A DNA stretch of 52,682 bases, taken from positions 1 through 52,682 of the forward strand of contig NZ_SIHI01000024.1 of the NCBI RefSeq assembly GCF_007859735.1, read 5' to 3'. This document shows positions 18,213 through 27,059 of this stretch, one piece after another. A program made the translations under genes and the position numbers. The notes under the pieces are model-generated. The model did no database searches and was not told where the DNA came from. It saw only the letters and a program-made list of their open reading frames with translations. Every line of letters begins with the position of its first letter. Position 1 is the stretch's first letter. Origin of the DNA: Thalassoglobus neptunius (GTDB taxonomy: Bacteria; Planctomycetota; Planctomycetia; Planctomycetales; Planctomycetaceae).

Positions 18213-18686
18213 ATGAGATGGTTTTGGATTGATAAGTTCATCGAGTTCGAGAGCGGAAAACAGGCCCGATCCATCAAGAACGTCTCACTCTCAGAAGAAC
18301 ACCTTCACGATCACTTTCCGGGATTTCCAGTGATGCCGTGCTCGCTGATCATGGAAGGCATGGCTCAGACCGGCGGAATTCTTCTCGGCGAATCGCACAA
18401 ATTCAAGTACCTTGTCTTTCTGGCCAAGGTGCCGAAGTTCAAGTCACATCGCCCTGTTCGCCCGGGTGATCAGTTGATCTACACAGCCACTCTGACCGAT
18501 GCTCGGGAAGAGGGAGGAATGACTTCGGTTGTCGCTCACTGTGGCGACGAACTCGTCGCTGAAGCAGAGATCGTGTTTGCACACGTCACCGAAGAAGATG
18601 CCGGGATTCCGAAGGGCGTCAACCAAAAGAATGTCGTCGAAGTTGGACTCGCAGGCGTACTCGCCGAATCGGGAATCAACGAGTGA
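18213..18686 (+). CDS. FabZ-like 3-hydroxyacyl-ACP dehydratase, second copy
   Basis: The product has 157 residues. It shares the layout of the first copy, with LHDHFPGFPVMPCSLIMEGM holding His34 and Glu48. In place of MPGVL it has MPCSL, so the two copies may differ in substrate. The C-terminal segment (GIPKGVNQKNVVEV) is absent from the first copy. A terminator upstream implies it has its own promoter in 18093-18212. It likely belongs to the same pathway as the ACP. Confidence 0.85.
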   Translation: MRWFWIDKFIEFESGKQARSIKNVSLSEEHLHDHFPGFPVMPCSLIMEGMAQTGGILLGESHKFKYLVFLAKVPKFKSHRPVRPGDQLIYTATLTDAREEGGMTSVVAHCGDELVAEAEIVFAHVTEEDAGIPKGVNQKNVVEVGLAGVLAESGINE

Positions 18687-18790
18687 CCCCAAAGTTGCTT
18701 GACGTTCTCACTTTCTGATCGCTGGCCTTTGCTTGCAAACACCTTCAAGTGTTCAACCCAGCAGATCAGAGAATTCTGAAGCGGGACGCT

Positions 18791-18824
18791 GAGTGACCAC
18801 TCGCCTTCACGGAAGTGGTCACTC
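18791..18824. terminator. Hairpin between convergent genes
   Basis: GAGTGACCACT (18791-18801) and AGTGGTCACTC (18814-18824) form an 11-bp perfect stem. It lies between the end of the second dehydratase and the end of the convergent sulfatase. There is no strong T-run, so it could act for both strands only with other help. Confidence 0.5.
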
Positions 18825-18838
18825 GCGAACGAACTCGC

Positions 18839-20368
18839 TTACTGACTAACACCAGCGATGCGACTGCGACCGGAATTCCGAATCTCTTCGCATTGGCGTT
18901 CAAGCCGTTCAGCAATCTCCGGATGCTTATCGATCACGTTCTCGGTTTCGCCGAGATCGGATTTGAGATTGTAGAGCTGATACGGCTTTTGGAATGGTTT
19001 GCCTTTCGGTGCTTCCCGTCCACCTGAGCCATCACTCAGAACGAGTTTCCATTCCCCATCACGAATGGCAAACGTTCCGTTCACGGAGTGATTGATAATG
19101 GGAGCTCGCGGCGAAGAGAGATCTTCCTCCTGCAGGCATTCCAGAAAACTGAAACTGTCCGGAGCGGTGTCGTCTTCAAGCGTCGCATCCGTGATGTCTG
19201 CGACAGTCGCGAAGAAGTCAGTCAGACAAATTGGCGTGTCACAGGTCGACCCAGCACGGACCACTTCCGGCCAGCGAACGAAGAACGGAACGCGATGCCC
19301 CGCTTCCCAAATGTCTGCTTTCGTTCCTCGAAGTTTTCCATTGGCGGTATGGTGTTCCGGTCGATACCCCTGCACTGACTCTTGGTCCAGATGATCAGGA
19401 CGACCATCTTCATAGCGGTACATAAACGACCCGTTGTCGCTCGTGTAAATCACAAGTGTCTCGTCGGCGACTCCCGCTTCATCAAGGTTTTTCAGAAACT
19501 GTCCGACAATATCATCGACCTGATGAACGAAGTCCCCGTACGGCCCCAACTCTGTCTTTCCGACATATTTTGGATGCGGCCAGACAGGTTTGTGCGGAGC
19601 TGTCAAAGGGAAGTACAGGAAGAATGGTGATTCATCGTCAGCATGATCAGACACGAAACTTGTCGCGCGTTCGAGTAGATGGTCCAAAACCTCTTCCATG
19701 ACGAAATCGTCTGATCGCTCGCCTTTACGAAGAAAACGGGGAAACTTCTGAGCGGGTTGTGTGATCCCGGGAAACTCGGTGATGACACCGTTCTCGATGA
19801 ACACATAGGGAGGAAAGTCGAGCGAAGCTGGAATGACGTGAGACTCTTTGAAGCCATGCGTGTGAGGACCGTCCGAAACGGGCTTCGCGAAATCAAAGTC
19901 TTTCCCCTCTTTGGCGAATCCCAATCCGAGATGCCATTTTCCGACGGCTCCGGTTGTGTATCCCTGACTTTTCAGAAAATCGGCAACTGTCGTCCGGTCA
20001 GGAGAAATGAGGGGAGTTCCGTATCCGTTGAGAACTCCCCTCTTCAGTTTCGTTCGCCAGCAATATCGCCCGGCCAGCGTTCCATAACGAGTCGGCGTGC
20101 AGACCGCTGAAGGAGTATGAGCGTCGGTAAACGTCATTCCCTGCTCGGCGAGACGATTGAGGTTGGGCGTCGGGATTTTCGATTCTGGATTCAGAACTTG
20201 CACATCCCCATAGCCCATGTCATCAGCAAGGATGAAGACAATGTTCGGCTTGGTCGGAATTGACTCAGCTGCGCGGACCTGAACACTGGCAAAGAGAACA
20301 ACGGCGGTGACAACCGCCGCAGAGATTTGTCGATTGAGGCGCTTCAGTTTTGTCATCTCATCTCTCAT
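18839..20368 (-). CDS. Secreted sulfatase, Cys-type
   Basis: The product has 509 residues, or 505 if the ATG 12 bp downstream is used. A signal peptide spans about residues 10-33 (AAVVTAVVLFASVQVRAAES). The metal-binding Asp pair is in NIVFILADDMGYGD. The catalytic cysteine, converted to formylglycine in active sulfatases, is C90 in SAVCTPTRYGTLAGR, and the KWHLG motif is present. It should hydrolyse sulfate esters of polysaccharides in the periplasm or outside. The gene is convergent with the second dehydratase and divergent from the ECF sigma gene. Confidence 0.93.
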   Translation of the reverse strand: MRDEMTKLKRLNRQISAAVVTAVVLFASVQVRAAESIPTKPNIVFILADDMGYGDVQVLNPESKIPTPNLNRLAEQGMTFTDAHTPSAVCTPTRYGTLAGRYCWRTKLKRGVLNGYGTPLISPDRTTVADFLKSQGYTTGAVGKWHLGLGFAKEGKDFDFAKPVSDGPHTHGFKESHVIPASLDFPPYVFIENGVITEFPGITQPAQKFPRFLRKGERSDDFVMEEVLDHLLERATSFVSDHADDESPFFLYFPLTAPHKPVWPHPKYVGKTELGPYGDFVHQVDDIVGQFLKNLDEAGVADETLVIYTSDNGSFMYRYEDGRPDHLDQESVQGYRPEHHTANGKLRGTKADIWEAGHRVPFFVRWPEVVRAGSTCDTPICLTDFFATVADITDATLEDDTAPDSFSFLECLQEEDLSSPRAPIINHSVNGTFAIRDGEWKLVLSDGSGGREAPKGKPFQKPYQLYNLKSDLGETENVIDKHPEIAERLERQCEEIRNSGRSRIAGVSQ

Positions 20369-20540
20369 TCTGGCTGGACGAAAAGGGGAGTCGAGAACAA
20401 TTCAAAGTCGATCTTGTCCAAGACAATTCGTAATATTCTTGCAGAAAGCCGTTCTTCCCGACATCGCAAGGGCCTAACATTACAGAATTCAGGCAACAGG
20501 AGAAAACAGCTTTGCGGTCCGCATTCGGTACAGACATTCC

Positions 20541-21191
20541 ATGAACGATCCACTGTCAGAATCCGAAGTTGAAGAGTTAGTCGCTCAGGTGATCCAGGGT
20601 GATCGTGCCGCTTTGGGCAAACTCTTCGACTATCACAGGAATCGTCTCTGGAGAATCGTCAATTTCAGACTCGACACTCGACTGGTCGGCCGGGTGGATG
20701 CTGACGATATCCTGCAAGAGTCGTACATCAACGCCGAGAAAAGGATCGAGCACTTTCTGCATGACTCACCCGAAGGTTTCTTCATTTGGCTGCGGCTGAT
20801 CGTGAATCAGACGATGGTCGATGTCCACAGACGTCATCTCGGAGCCAAAGCAAGAGACGCCAGCCGGGACCGTTCTGTCAGTGGCGGATGGAGTTCGAAA
20901 TCGACGTCGTTTTCACTTTCGCATCATCTCCTCGGACATTTGACTTCCCCCAGTTATGCTGCGGTGCGGGCAGAGCTCTCACAACAGCTGAGTGTCGCGT
21001 TGGAGTCGATGGGGGACCTCGATCGAGAAGTCCTCGCCCTGCGGCACTTCGAAGAGCTGACGAACAGCGAAACAGCGACGGTGCTCAATTTGTCGGAACA
21101 AGCAGCGAGCTTGAGATATGTTCGTGCTCTTGGTCGTCTTAAGAAGATCCTGATCGCCATTCCAGGTTTTCAAGAATATGATCTTGAGTAG
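20541..21191 (+). CDS. ECF-type RNA polymerase sigma factor
   Basis: The product has 216 residues. Region 2 is visible around residues 25-90 (KLFDYHRNRLWRIV, DADDILQESYINA, FFIWLRLIVNQTMVDV). Region 4 is in the last 60 residues (LDREVLALRHFEELTNSETA, LNLSEQAASLRYVRALGRLK). The long linker (about 100-145) is Ser-rich. It belongs to the planctomycete group of ECF factors found beside Ser/Thr kinases. The kinase 166 bp downstream probably controls it, as no anti-sigma gene is seen. It is divergent from the upstream sulfatase, a possible target. Confidence 0.9.
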   Translation: MNDPLSESEVEELVAQVIQGDRAALGKLFDYHRNRLWRIVNFRLDTRLVGRVDADDILQESYINAEKRIEHFLHDSPEGFFIWLRLIVNQTMVDVHRRHLGAKARDASRDRSVSGGWSSKSTSFSLSHHLLGHLTSPSYAAVRAELSQQLSVALESMGDLDREVLALRHFEELTNSETATVLNLSEQAASLRYVRALGRLKKILIAIPGFQEYDLE

Positions 21192-21357
21192 CGAACGACG
21201 TACTTGCATTGCTTCTTTGAAAAACGACCGATGAAACTGATCGAGATCGTCCGGCAACGGACTTTCATTCGATTCCTGATTCCCAAGATTTCTCGACGCG
21301 GAGGTTTCTGAATCACACCGATAAGAACGTCCACGATTTCGTCGTAATGAGCGACAC

Positions 21358-22611
21358 ATGAGCGAACCTGAATCGTCAGACAATCTCGACCACACTCAGC
21401 TTGTGGGACTTCCTCGTCGGGTGGAGTCACACGCGCGTCTTCCACTGGAAACGATCGCGTCAAACTTTTTAGATCAGGTGCGGAGCGGCCAACCGGTCGA
21501 CATGGAATCGTTCATCAAGAACCATCCCGATATGGAAGACGAGCTACGCGAGTTTCTTCCGCTGATTTTGGCGATGGAAGGGTGGAAGACCGAGAAAGAA
21601 AATCAGGTCGTCAGACATCCGCTTCCTGATGAGTTCGATATTTCTCATCTCGGAAACTGCAAAATCATTCGCGAAGTTGGCCGCGGGGGAATGGGAGTCG
21701 TTTTCGAAGCTGAACAGGCCCCGATCAACCGACGCGTCGCGGTGAAACTTCTTCCCTGGAAATTCAAACAGGAAACAGAGTGGTCACAGCAGTTTCATCG
21801 CGAAGCCCGCACAGCTGCTCAGCTGCAACATCCGAATATCGTTTCGGTGTTTAGTTTCGGAGAAGAAGACGGGCGACTTTACTACGTCATGCCGTTAATT
21901 GAAGGCGTTGGGCTCGACAAACTCATCAGCTACTGGAAAGACATCGATTCAACAGTTGATGTTGAAGACTTAATCACCACTGTCCACGGAACAGAATTCG
22001 GACATGAAAACCGCGGCACGAATCCGCAGCCAGGGCATCAACGAAAGCTTCTCAAACGAGACAACTGGGCTCAGATCGTGAAACTCGCTGTTCAGATCGT
22101 CAATGCCATCCGTTATGCCCACCGGCAAGGAACATTGCATCGGGACATCAAACCCGGAAACCTGTTAATCGACCGTTCGGGAACCGTCTGGGTCGCCGAC
22201 TTTGGACTCGCTTTGGGGCGAGAACGTTTTCTGGACGACCAGTTTTTTCCCCTCGCAGGAACGCTTCGATATATGGCTCCGGAACAATTCGACGGGATCA
22301 CAAACGAACTGACCGACATCTATTCCTTCGGGGCCACCCTCTACGAATTGTGTACGCTTCAGCCCGCTTTTGACTCGACCTCAAAGTCCGAGATGATTCG
22401 GCAGATCACAACGTCAAACCCAGCGACACCTCGGTCGATCAATCCAAACATTCCGACTCGCCTCGAAGCCGTCATCCGCAAGTGTCTCGATCGCAACCCA
22501 AGCAAAAGATACCTGACCGCGAACGAACTGTACGGAGAGCTTTTGAAGCTTGTTTCCGAGTTATCCAACGAGCCAAAAGGGCTGTGGCGACAGATTCGCG
22601 GTTGGTTTTAG
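21358..22611 (+). CDS. Soluble Ser/Thr protein kinase (PknB-like)
   Basis: The product has 417 residues. The kinase domain starts near residue 102, with GRGGMGVVFEAE at 108-119, the ATP-binding Lys at 130, HRDIKPGN at 261-268, DFG at 281-283 and YMAPEQFDG. An N-terminal segment of about 95 residues has a short helical motif (ASNFLDQVRSG, ELREFLPLILAM) common to planctomycete kinases. An unusual 40-residue insertion (200-240) lies before the catalytic loop. No transmembrane or sensor domain follows. The protein ends at WRQIRGWF, so it is cytoplasmic. It probably phosphorylates the neighbouring sigma factor or a partner. Confidence 0.92.
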   Translation: MSEPESSDNLDHTQLVGLPRRVESHARLPLETIASNFLDQVRSGQPVDMESFIKNHPDMEDELREFLPLILAMEGWKTEKENQVVRHPLPDEFDISHLGNCKIIREVGRGGMGVVFEAEQAPINRRVAVKLLPWKFKQETEWSQQFHREARTAAQLQHPNIVSVFSFGEEDGRLYYVMPLIEGVGLDKLISYWKDIDSTVDVEDLITTVHGTEFGHENRGTNPQPGHQRKLLKRDNWAQIVKLAVQIVNAIRYAHRQGTLHRDIKPGNLLIDRSGTVWVADFGLALGRERFLDDQFFPLAGTLRYMAPEQFDGITNELTDIYSFGATLYELCTLQPAFDSTSKSEMIRQITTSNPATPRSINPNIPTRLEAVIRKCLDRNPSKRYLTANELYGELLKLVSELSNEPKGLWRQIRGWF

Positions 22612-22695
22612 ACTGCTTTCCGTGAGTTCTTCCTGATCCGTGAGTCGTCGCTGACATGAACTTGTCATTCCGTCCGATGCTCCGACGGAGGAGCT

Positions 22696-23298
22696 CTAAC
22701 CCGCTTTCGGGAGCCTTAATCGACGGAACATTCGCAACCAACTCGATTGCTTTCGCTCTCGATCAGCCGCTTTATTGGCATGTGGAAACTCGACATCCGG
22801 GACGTCTTTTCCAAGGAAGCGACACAGTTCTTCCCAGCCATCGCCGTTGCTGAGGTCAAGTGTCATGAAGTCTTCCGGACGATCCTTGAAGTGTTCGAGA
22901 ACTTCCCGATTATGTCTTTCGAAGCGTTCGATATAGGTCGTTTCATTCCCGACCGGGCAGCCGACTCCATAAATCCAACGGCGCATGGGAGTTTCTTTTT
23001 CCCCAAAGTGTTTGATCTGACTCTTGATCCACGACTCAGAGTCTCTCAACGTCAGAATAAACTTGCTTCCGGGAAATCGCAGATCCATTTCCCGATAGAG
23101 AATGGGCCACGGATTGTCTTGAAACGCATCAAACTTCTCGGCCAGATCGATCGCCATCGTTTGAACATTCTGTTCGATCTTCGGATCTCTCACGCCATTG
23201 GGACCCGTCACTCGATAGCCGAGTACCGTCAAAGCATTTGCAAGACTTGTCGTTCCCGTCTTATGAAAACCAATGCAAAATACTTTCGATCCGTCCAT
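22696..23298 (-). CDS. Sulfotransferase family protein, 200 residues
   Basis: The N-terminus MDGSKVFCIGFHKTGTTSLA contains the 5'-phosphosulfate-binding loop (KTGTTS). The 3'-phosphate site is in KFILTLRDSESWIKS. The length fits short bacterial sulfotransferases, which use PAPS to sulfate glycans or lipids. It is related in type, but not closely in sequence, to the divergent gene at 23690. The C-terminus is very basic (RMFRRLRLPKAG). The natural substrate is unknown. Confidence 0.85.
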   Translation of the reverse strand: MDGSKVFCIGFHKTGTTSLANALTVLGYRVTGPNGVRDPKIEQNVQTMAIDLAEKFDAFQDNPWPILYREMDLRFPGSKFILTLRDSESWIKSQIKHFGEKETPMRRWIYGVGCPVGNETTYIERFERHNREVLEHFKDRPEDFMTLDLSNGDGWEELCRFLGKDVPDVEFPHANKAADRERKQSSWLRMFRRLRLPKAG

Positions 23299-23689
23299 AG
23301 ATCACCTGTTCAATACAACGAAATTCCGGTTCAATCCTGAACATCGTATTCCAACGGCACCGATCGAGCTTCAATATTCGCCACACATGGCAAACGGGGA
23401 AAGCATTGTTCTCGAATCGGATCGCTCTGCAACATCAGAACCCGACGGGCTCGACTGTAGGCGAATCGCAGAAAACGAGCAACATGACTTGTTGCCCGGG
23501 CCATCTCCTCAAATTCCAAATGAATCCGAGCAGGCCGCTCAATGTCGTTCTGCGGCCATTTTCATGCTGAAAACATTCCTCTTGCTGGCATTTCCTCTGA
23601 AATCCTACTATCCGAACGCTGCTGTATGATGATCGTTTCGCGAGGAGCGCGACGACGAGATACATCGTCCATCTATGCGAGAATGACAC
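23299..23689. promoter_or_regulatory. Divergent intergenic region between two sulfotransferase genes
   Basis: About 390 bp between divergent starts, so it must hold both promoters. I see no strong palindrome, hairpin or credible gene. The frames covering it have no recognisable features. Confidence 0.4.
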
Positions 23690-24517
23690 ATGTCGATTTT
23701 CTACGAAGGCCCCGCCACACCGTCGCAAAACCCGGTGCATCGACTGATCAAGAAGTTCACGAACATCGCGAATATCCCACTGGCGAACCTTTCTAACCGT
23801 GGCCTGTTCTTCGAGGGATTCAAGACCCATGTTGTGATGTGTGGGTTCCCAAGAAGTGGAACCACCCTGTGCCAGCTGATGATCCAGACGTGTGCTGAGA
23901 ACGTCCAGGCTTTTCCGAAGGAAGAACGCGCACTTCGCGTCACGAAGTATGTGATCAAAAGAGAACCGACGGTCGTCTCGAAACGTCCGAACGACATTTT
24001 CGATATTGATCAGATCCGCGATTGTTACGCTCGTTTCCCCGCAACTCCACGTTTCGTGCTCTTCACTCGCGATCCACGAGCAGTGCTGACATCAATGCAC
24101 GAGAATCTTCCGGGAGAGTATTATGTCAGCGTCGAGCGGTGGAAAAGCATCTGGACGGAGTGGACTCGACAGGCCCAGCAGGAAGATGTTCTCACGATCA
24201 AATACGAAGACCTCGTGCAGCACGCAGATCACGTTCAACAACAGATCGCTTCCCATACACAGCTGAAGTTCACTCAGCCGTTTACTTCCTTTCATCAGAA
24301 TGTGCCAGCCGGATTTGACAAAGCAGCGCTCAACGGAGTCCGACCACTGGAGACCAAGTCAATTGAACGCTGGCGAGGGACTCAGCATCAAACACGCATC
24401 GCCGAAATCCTTGAGACGTTTCCTGAACTGACGGACCGACTGATCGATCTTGGATATGAATCAGACGATGCGTGGGCGAATGAGTATCGAGGAAAACTAC
24501 AAGACAAGGCAGCTTGA
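23690..24517 (+). CDS. Sulfotransferase family protein, 275 residues
   Basis: The phosphosulfate-binding loop is seen in VVMCGFPRSGTTLCQLMIQ and the second nucleotide-binding site in RFVLFTRDPRAVLTSMHENL. A Trp-rich helix (RWKSIWTEWTRQ) and the typical TIKYEDLVQHAD strand follow. About 40 residues precede the core. It likely transfers sulfate from PAPS to a carbohydrate or other acceptor in the cytoplasm. It is divergent from the shorter sulfotransferase and convergent with a sulfatase gene. Confidence 0.87.
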   Translation: MSIFYEGPATPSQNPVHRLIKKFTNIANIPLANLSNRGLFFEGFKTHVVMCGFPRSGTTLCQLMIQTCAENVQAFPKEERALRVTKYVIKREPTVVSKRPNDIFDIDQIRDCYARFPATPRFVLFTRDPRAVLTSMHENLPGEYYVSVERWKSIWTEWTRQAQQEDVLTIKYEDLVQHADHVQQQIASHTQLKFTQPFTSFHQNVPAGFDKAALNGVRPLETKSIERWRGTQHQTRIAEILETFPELTDRLIDLGYESDDAWANEYRGKLQDKAA

Positions 24518-24547
24518 ACCAAGCTCTTCGTTAAACACTCAAGCATT

Positions 24548-24581
24548 GCACTCGCCGTGCAGAACATGTTCTGACGAGTGC
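24548..24581. terminator. Nested palindrome between convergent genes
   Basis: GCACTCG (24548-24554) pairs with CGAGTGC (24575-24581). Inside it is a 12-bp perfect palindrome, AGAACATGTTCT (24561-24572). It lies between the convergent sulfotransferase and sulfatase stops. It may be a bidirectional terminator or a protein-binding site; no U-run is present. Confidence 0.5.
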
Positions 24582-24600
24582 GCTGAGAGAATGACGAGAT

Positions 24601-26124
24601 CTATTTCGTCCTCATGCGCAAACCTGTTTCGTCCGCCCAGTCAAACCATTGACGGGACATTTCAGCGACTAACTCAGGATGCTCACTCGCGAGATCGTTC
24701 ATCTCTGTACGATCATTGACGATGTTGTAAAGCTCCCATTTCCGGACTTTCTTGTCCCAACAAAGCTTCATATCCCCTCGGCGGATGGCTCGATTGCCGC
24801 TCCATTCCCAACACAGTTTTTCGTGTCCGGTTCGCGTTTTCCCTTCAAAGAGTGGAAGCAGGGAAATTCCATCAGTCGGGTGAATGTCTTCTTCGCCGTA
24901 CTTTGAAGGATACTCGCCGCCTACGAGTTCGACGCAGGTTGGCAAAACATCAATGATATGCCCGACCTCTCGACACCAAGAGTTCTCAGCGACCCGTTGA
25001 GGCCAGCGGACGATAAACGGAGTGGAGATGCCTCCTTCGTGCACCCACTGCTTATAACGTCGAAACGGTGTATTCTGTGCATAGGCCCAGCCGGGGCCAA
25101 CACACGTATAATATTCTTTCGCTCCCGGAACGCGGCTTTCGTCCAGCCCGCCCGGCAACTCTGCACATCCGCCATTATCTGAAAGAAACATCACCACCGT
25201 ATTCTGTGACACACCCTGATCTTCAAGCGTCGTCAAAATCTGTCCGATTCCGCGATCCATACATTCAATCATGGCAGCATAAGTCGCCATTAAGTGATCC
25301 ATATACTCCTGATTCGCCTGAGACTCCCAATCACCGACTTCCGGATCAGGCGGAGGAAGTTCCCAGGATGGATCAAAAAGCCCCATCTCCAGTTGTCGTT
25401 CATAGCGTTTCTGTCGCAAGTTGCTCCAGCCGTCGAGATACTTCCCACGATAGTGGGCGATGTCTTCTGGCTTCGCATGCAGGGGATAGTGTGGAGCTGT
25501 GTAGCAAACGTGTAGAAAGAATGGCTTCTCTGCCTCGACAGACTTCTGAATCGCTTCACACGCATAGTCTGAGAAAGCATCTGTTGTATAAAATCCTTCC
25601 GGGAACGAAGTCATCCGCTCGTCGTCTTCTCCGAACCAACGAACTCGACCTCCTTTAAAATCAGGATCCGGCATCGAGGGGTCGTGAAAATTACAACACC
25701 CATCCAACAGACCGTAGTATCGATCAAACCCGCGATCCGATGGCCGATGTGGCGCACGACTTCCAAGGTGCCACTTCCCACTGAGCACGTTGTGATACCC
25801 TGACTGCCCGAGGACTTCGGGAATCGTGACCATCTCTGAGTTTAAGAGCGAACCTGTTCTTCGCGGGTACAAACCTGTCACAAGCGAAGCACGTGTCGTT
25901 GTACATTTCGCGTTATTATAAAACTGAGTGAATCTCATTCCCTCTTGGGCCAAACGGTCGATGTTTGGCGTCCGGATCTCTCCGCCATAACAGCCGATGT
26001 CTGAAAACCCCATGTCGTCACACATGATCAAGACGATGTTGGGACGTTCCTCAGCAGCTGCGTAACCGAACGCGACAGTGCTCAGCACGACGGCCACACA
26101 CAGATTCAACAGAAGTCTTTTCAT
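24601..26124 (-). CDS. Secreted sulfatase with CTTTR active-site motif
   Basis: The start is set at the ATG at 26124, after GAGGGA, giving 507 residues. A signal peptide covers about residues 1-25 (LLLNLCVAVVLSTVAFGYAAA). The metal Asp pair is in NIVLIMCDDMGFSD. The formylglycine cysteine is C74 in NAKCTTTRASLVTG, where the usual Pro of CxPxR is Thr, a variant seen in many planctomycete arylsulfatases. KWHLG and SDNGG motifs are present. It is probably an exported enzyme for sulfated algal or animal glycans. Confidence 0.93.
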   Translation of the reverse strand: MKRLLLNLCVAVVLSTVAFGYAAAEERPNIVLIMCDDMGFSDIGCYGGEIRTPNIDRLAQEGMRFTQFYNNAKCTTTRASLVTGLYPRRTGSLLNSEMVTIPEVLGQSGYHNVLSGKWHLGSRAPHRPSDRGFDRYYGLLDGCCNFHDPSMPDPDFKGGRVRWFGEDDERMTSFPEGFYTTDAFSDYACEAIQKSVEAEKPFFLHVCYTAPHYPLHAKPEDIAHYRGKYLDGWSNLRQKRYERQLEMGLFDPSWELPPPDPEVGDWESQANQEYMDHLMATYAAMIECMDRGIGQILTTLEDQGVSQNTVVMFLSDNGGCAELPGGLDESRVPGAKEYYTCVGPGWAYAQNTPFRRYKQWVHEGGISTPFIVRWPQRVAENSWCREVGHIIDVLPTCVELVGGEYPSKYGEEDIHPTDGISLLPLFEGKTRTGHEKLCWEWSGNRAIRRGDMKLCWDKKVRKWELYNIVNDRTEMNDLASEHPELVAEMSRQWFDWADETGLRMRTK

Positions 26125-26305
26125 CTTCGGGATTCCCTCATCGGCGACAAACATCAATGATCACCAATCTTTCATAGTGGCGGCCAACTTGCAAGGAGAG
26201 AGGAGATCTTTCGCCTCTTCCGCTACTCTTTGGACCATGACGACCGAGGCCGGTTAATCAATGCCTCGCTGCCGCTTTCGCAAGAAACTTTCGACAAGGA
26301 ATGAC

Positions 26306-26995
26306 ATGACAGCACAAGAATTCCGAGAGATTCTGGCCCAGACACTCGATGATCAACGACTCTCACGGGGAGAACGAAAAGCACTCAAAAGCGTGCTGAA
26401 TGACATGCGACCAGCTCAGACTGAACTCGATGTCTATCGGCACGAAGCATTCGATCTGGCTCGCGAAACACTCCCGACTGCCCTCGACAAAGGCGCGGTC
26501 ATCGACTGGTTGGAAGACGTCATCCGAACACTCAAGCCGGCGGAAGAGAAAGGACACGTCGTCGAAACCGAAGCTTACTTCAGCCCGGGAAATCGGTGCC
26601 GAAGTCGAATTCGATCTCTGCTGAGGCAATCGCGAAACACCGTCGACATCTGTGTTTTCACGATTACCGACGACGAAATTTCCGAAGTCATCGCCGAGAC
26701 GCACAATCGAGGAGTCGCGGTGAGAATCATCACCGATGACGAGAAATCCTCAGACACGGGCTCGGACATTGAACGATTGGCGTCTATTGGAATTGACGTC
26801 GTCATCGACAACAGCCCGTATCATATGCATCACAAATTCGCCTTGTTTGACGAATCGATCTTACTTTGCGGAAGCTACAACTGGACACGTTCAGCAGCCG
26901 ACCGCAACGAAGAAAACATCGTGATCACCAACGATGACCATCTCGTCGACTCGTTCCACAAACTATTCCAGGATCTATGGATTCGCTATCGTTAG
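26306..26995 (+). CDS. Phospholipase D-like protein with a single HKD motif
   Basis: The start at 26306 follows an AGGA site and gives 229 residues. A helical N-terminal region (1-80, with RGERKALKSVLNDMRP) precedes one PLD domain. That domain begins at TEAYFSPGNRCRSRIRSLL and carries the HxKx4D motif at H175-K177-D182 (HHKFALFD), then GSYNWTRSA and NEEN. One motif per chain implies a dimeric enzyme, as in the Nuc nuclease and mitochondrial PLD6. It could be a nuclease or a phosphodiesterase acting on lipid. No signal peptide is visible, so it should be cytoplasmic. Confidence 0.85.
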   Translation: MTAQEFREILAQTLDDQRLSRGERKALKSVLNDMRPAQTELDVYRHEAFDLARETLPTALDKGAVIDWLEDVIRTLKPAEEKGHVVETEAYFSPGNRCRSRIRSLLRQSRNTVDICVFTITDDEISEVIAETHNRGVAVRIITDDEKSSDTGSDIERLASIGIDVVIDNSPYHMHHKFALFDESILLCGSYNWTRSAADRNEENIVITNDDHLVDSFHKLFQDLWIRYR

Positions 26996-27059
26996 GCACG
27001 CTTTCCAGATTATCCCCTTCCGAATTCATTGACATCAACCCCGCCCATCGGAGACACAA

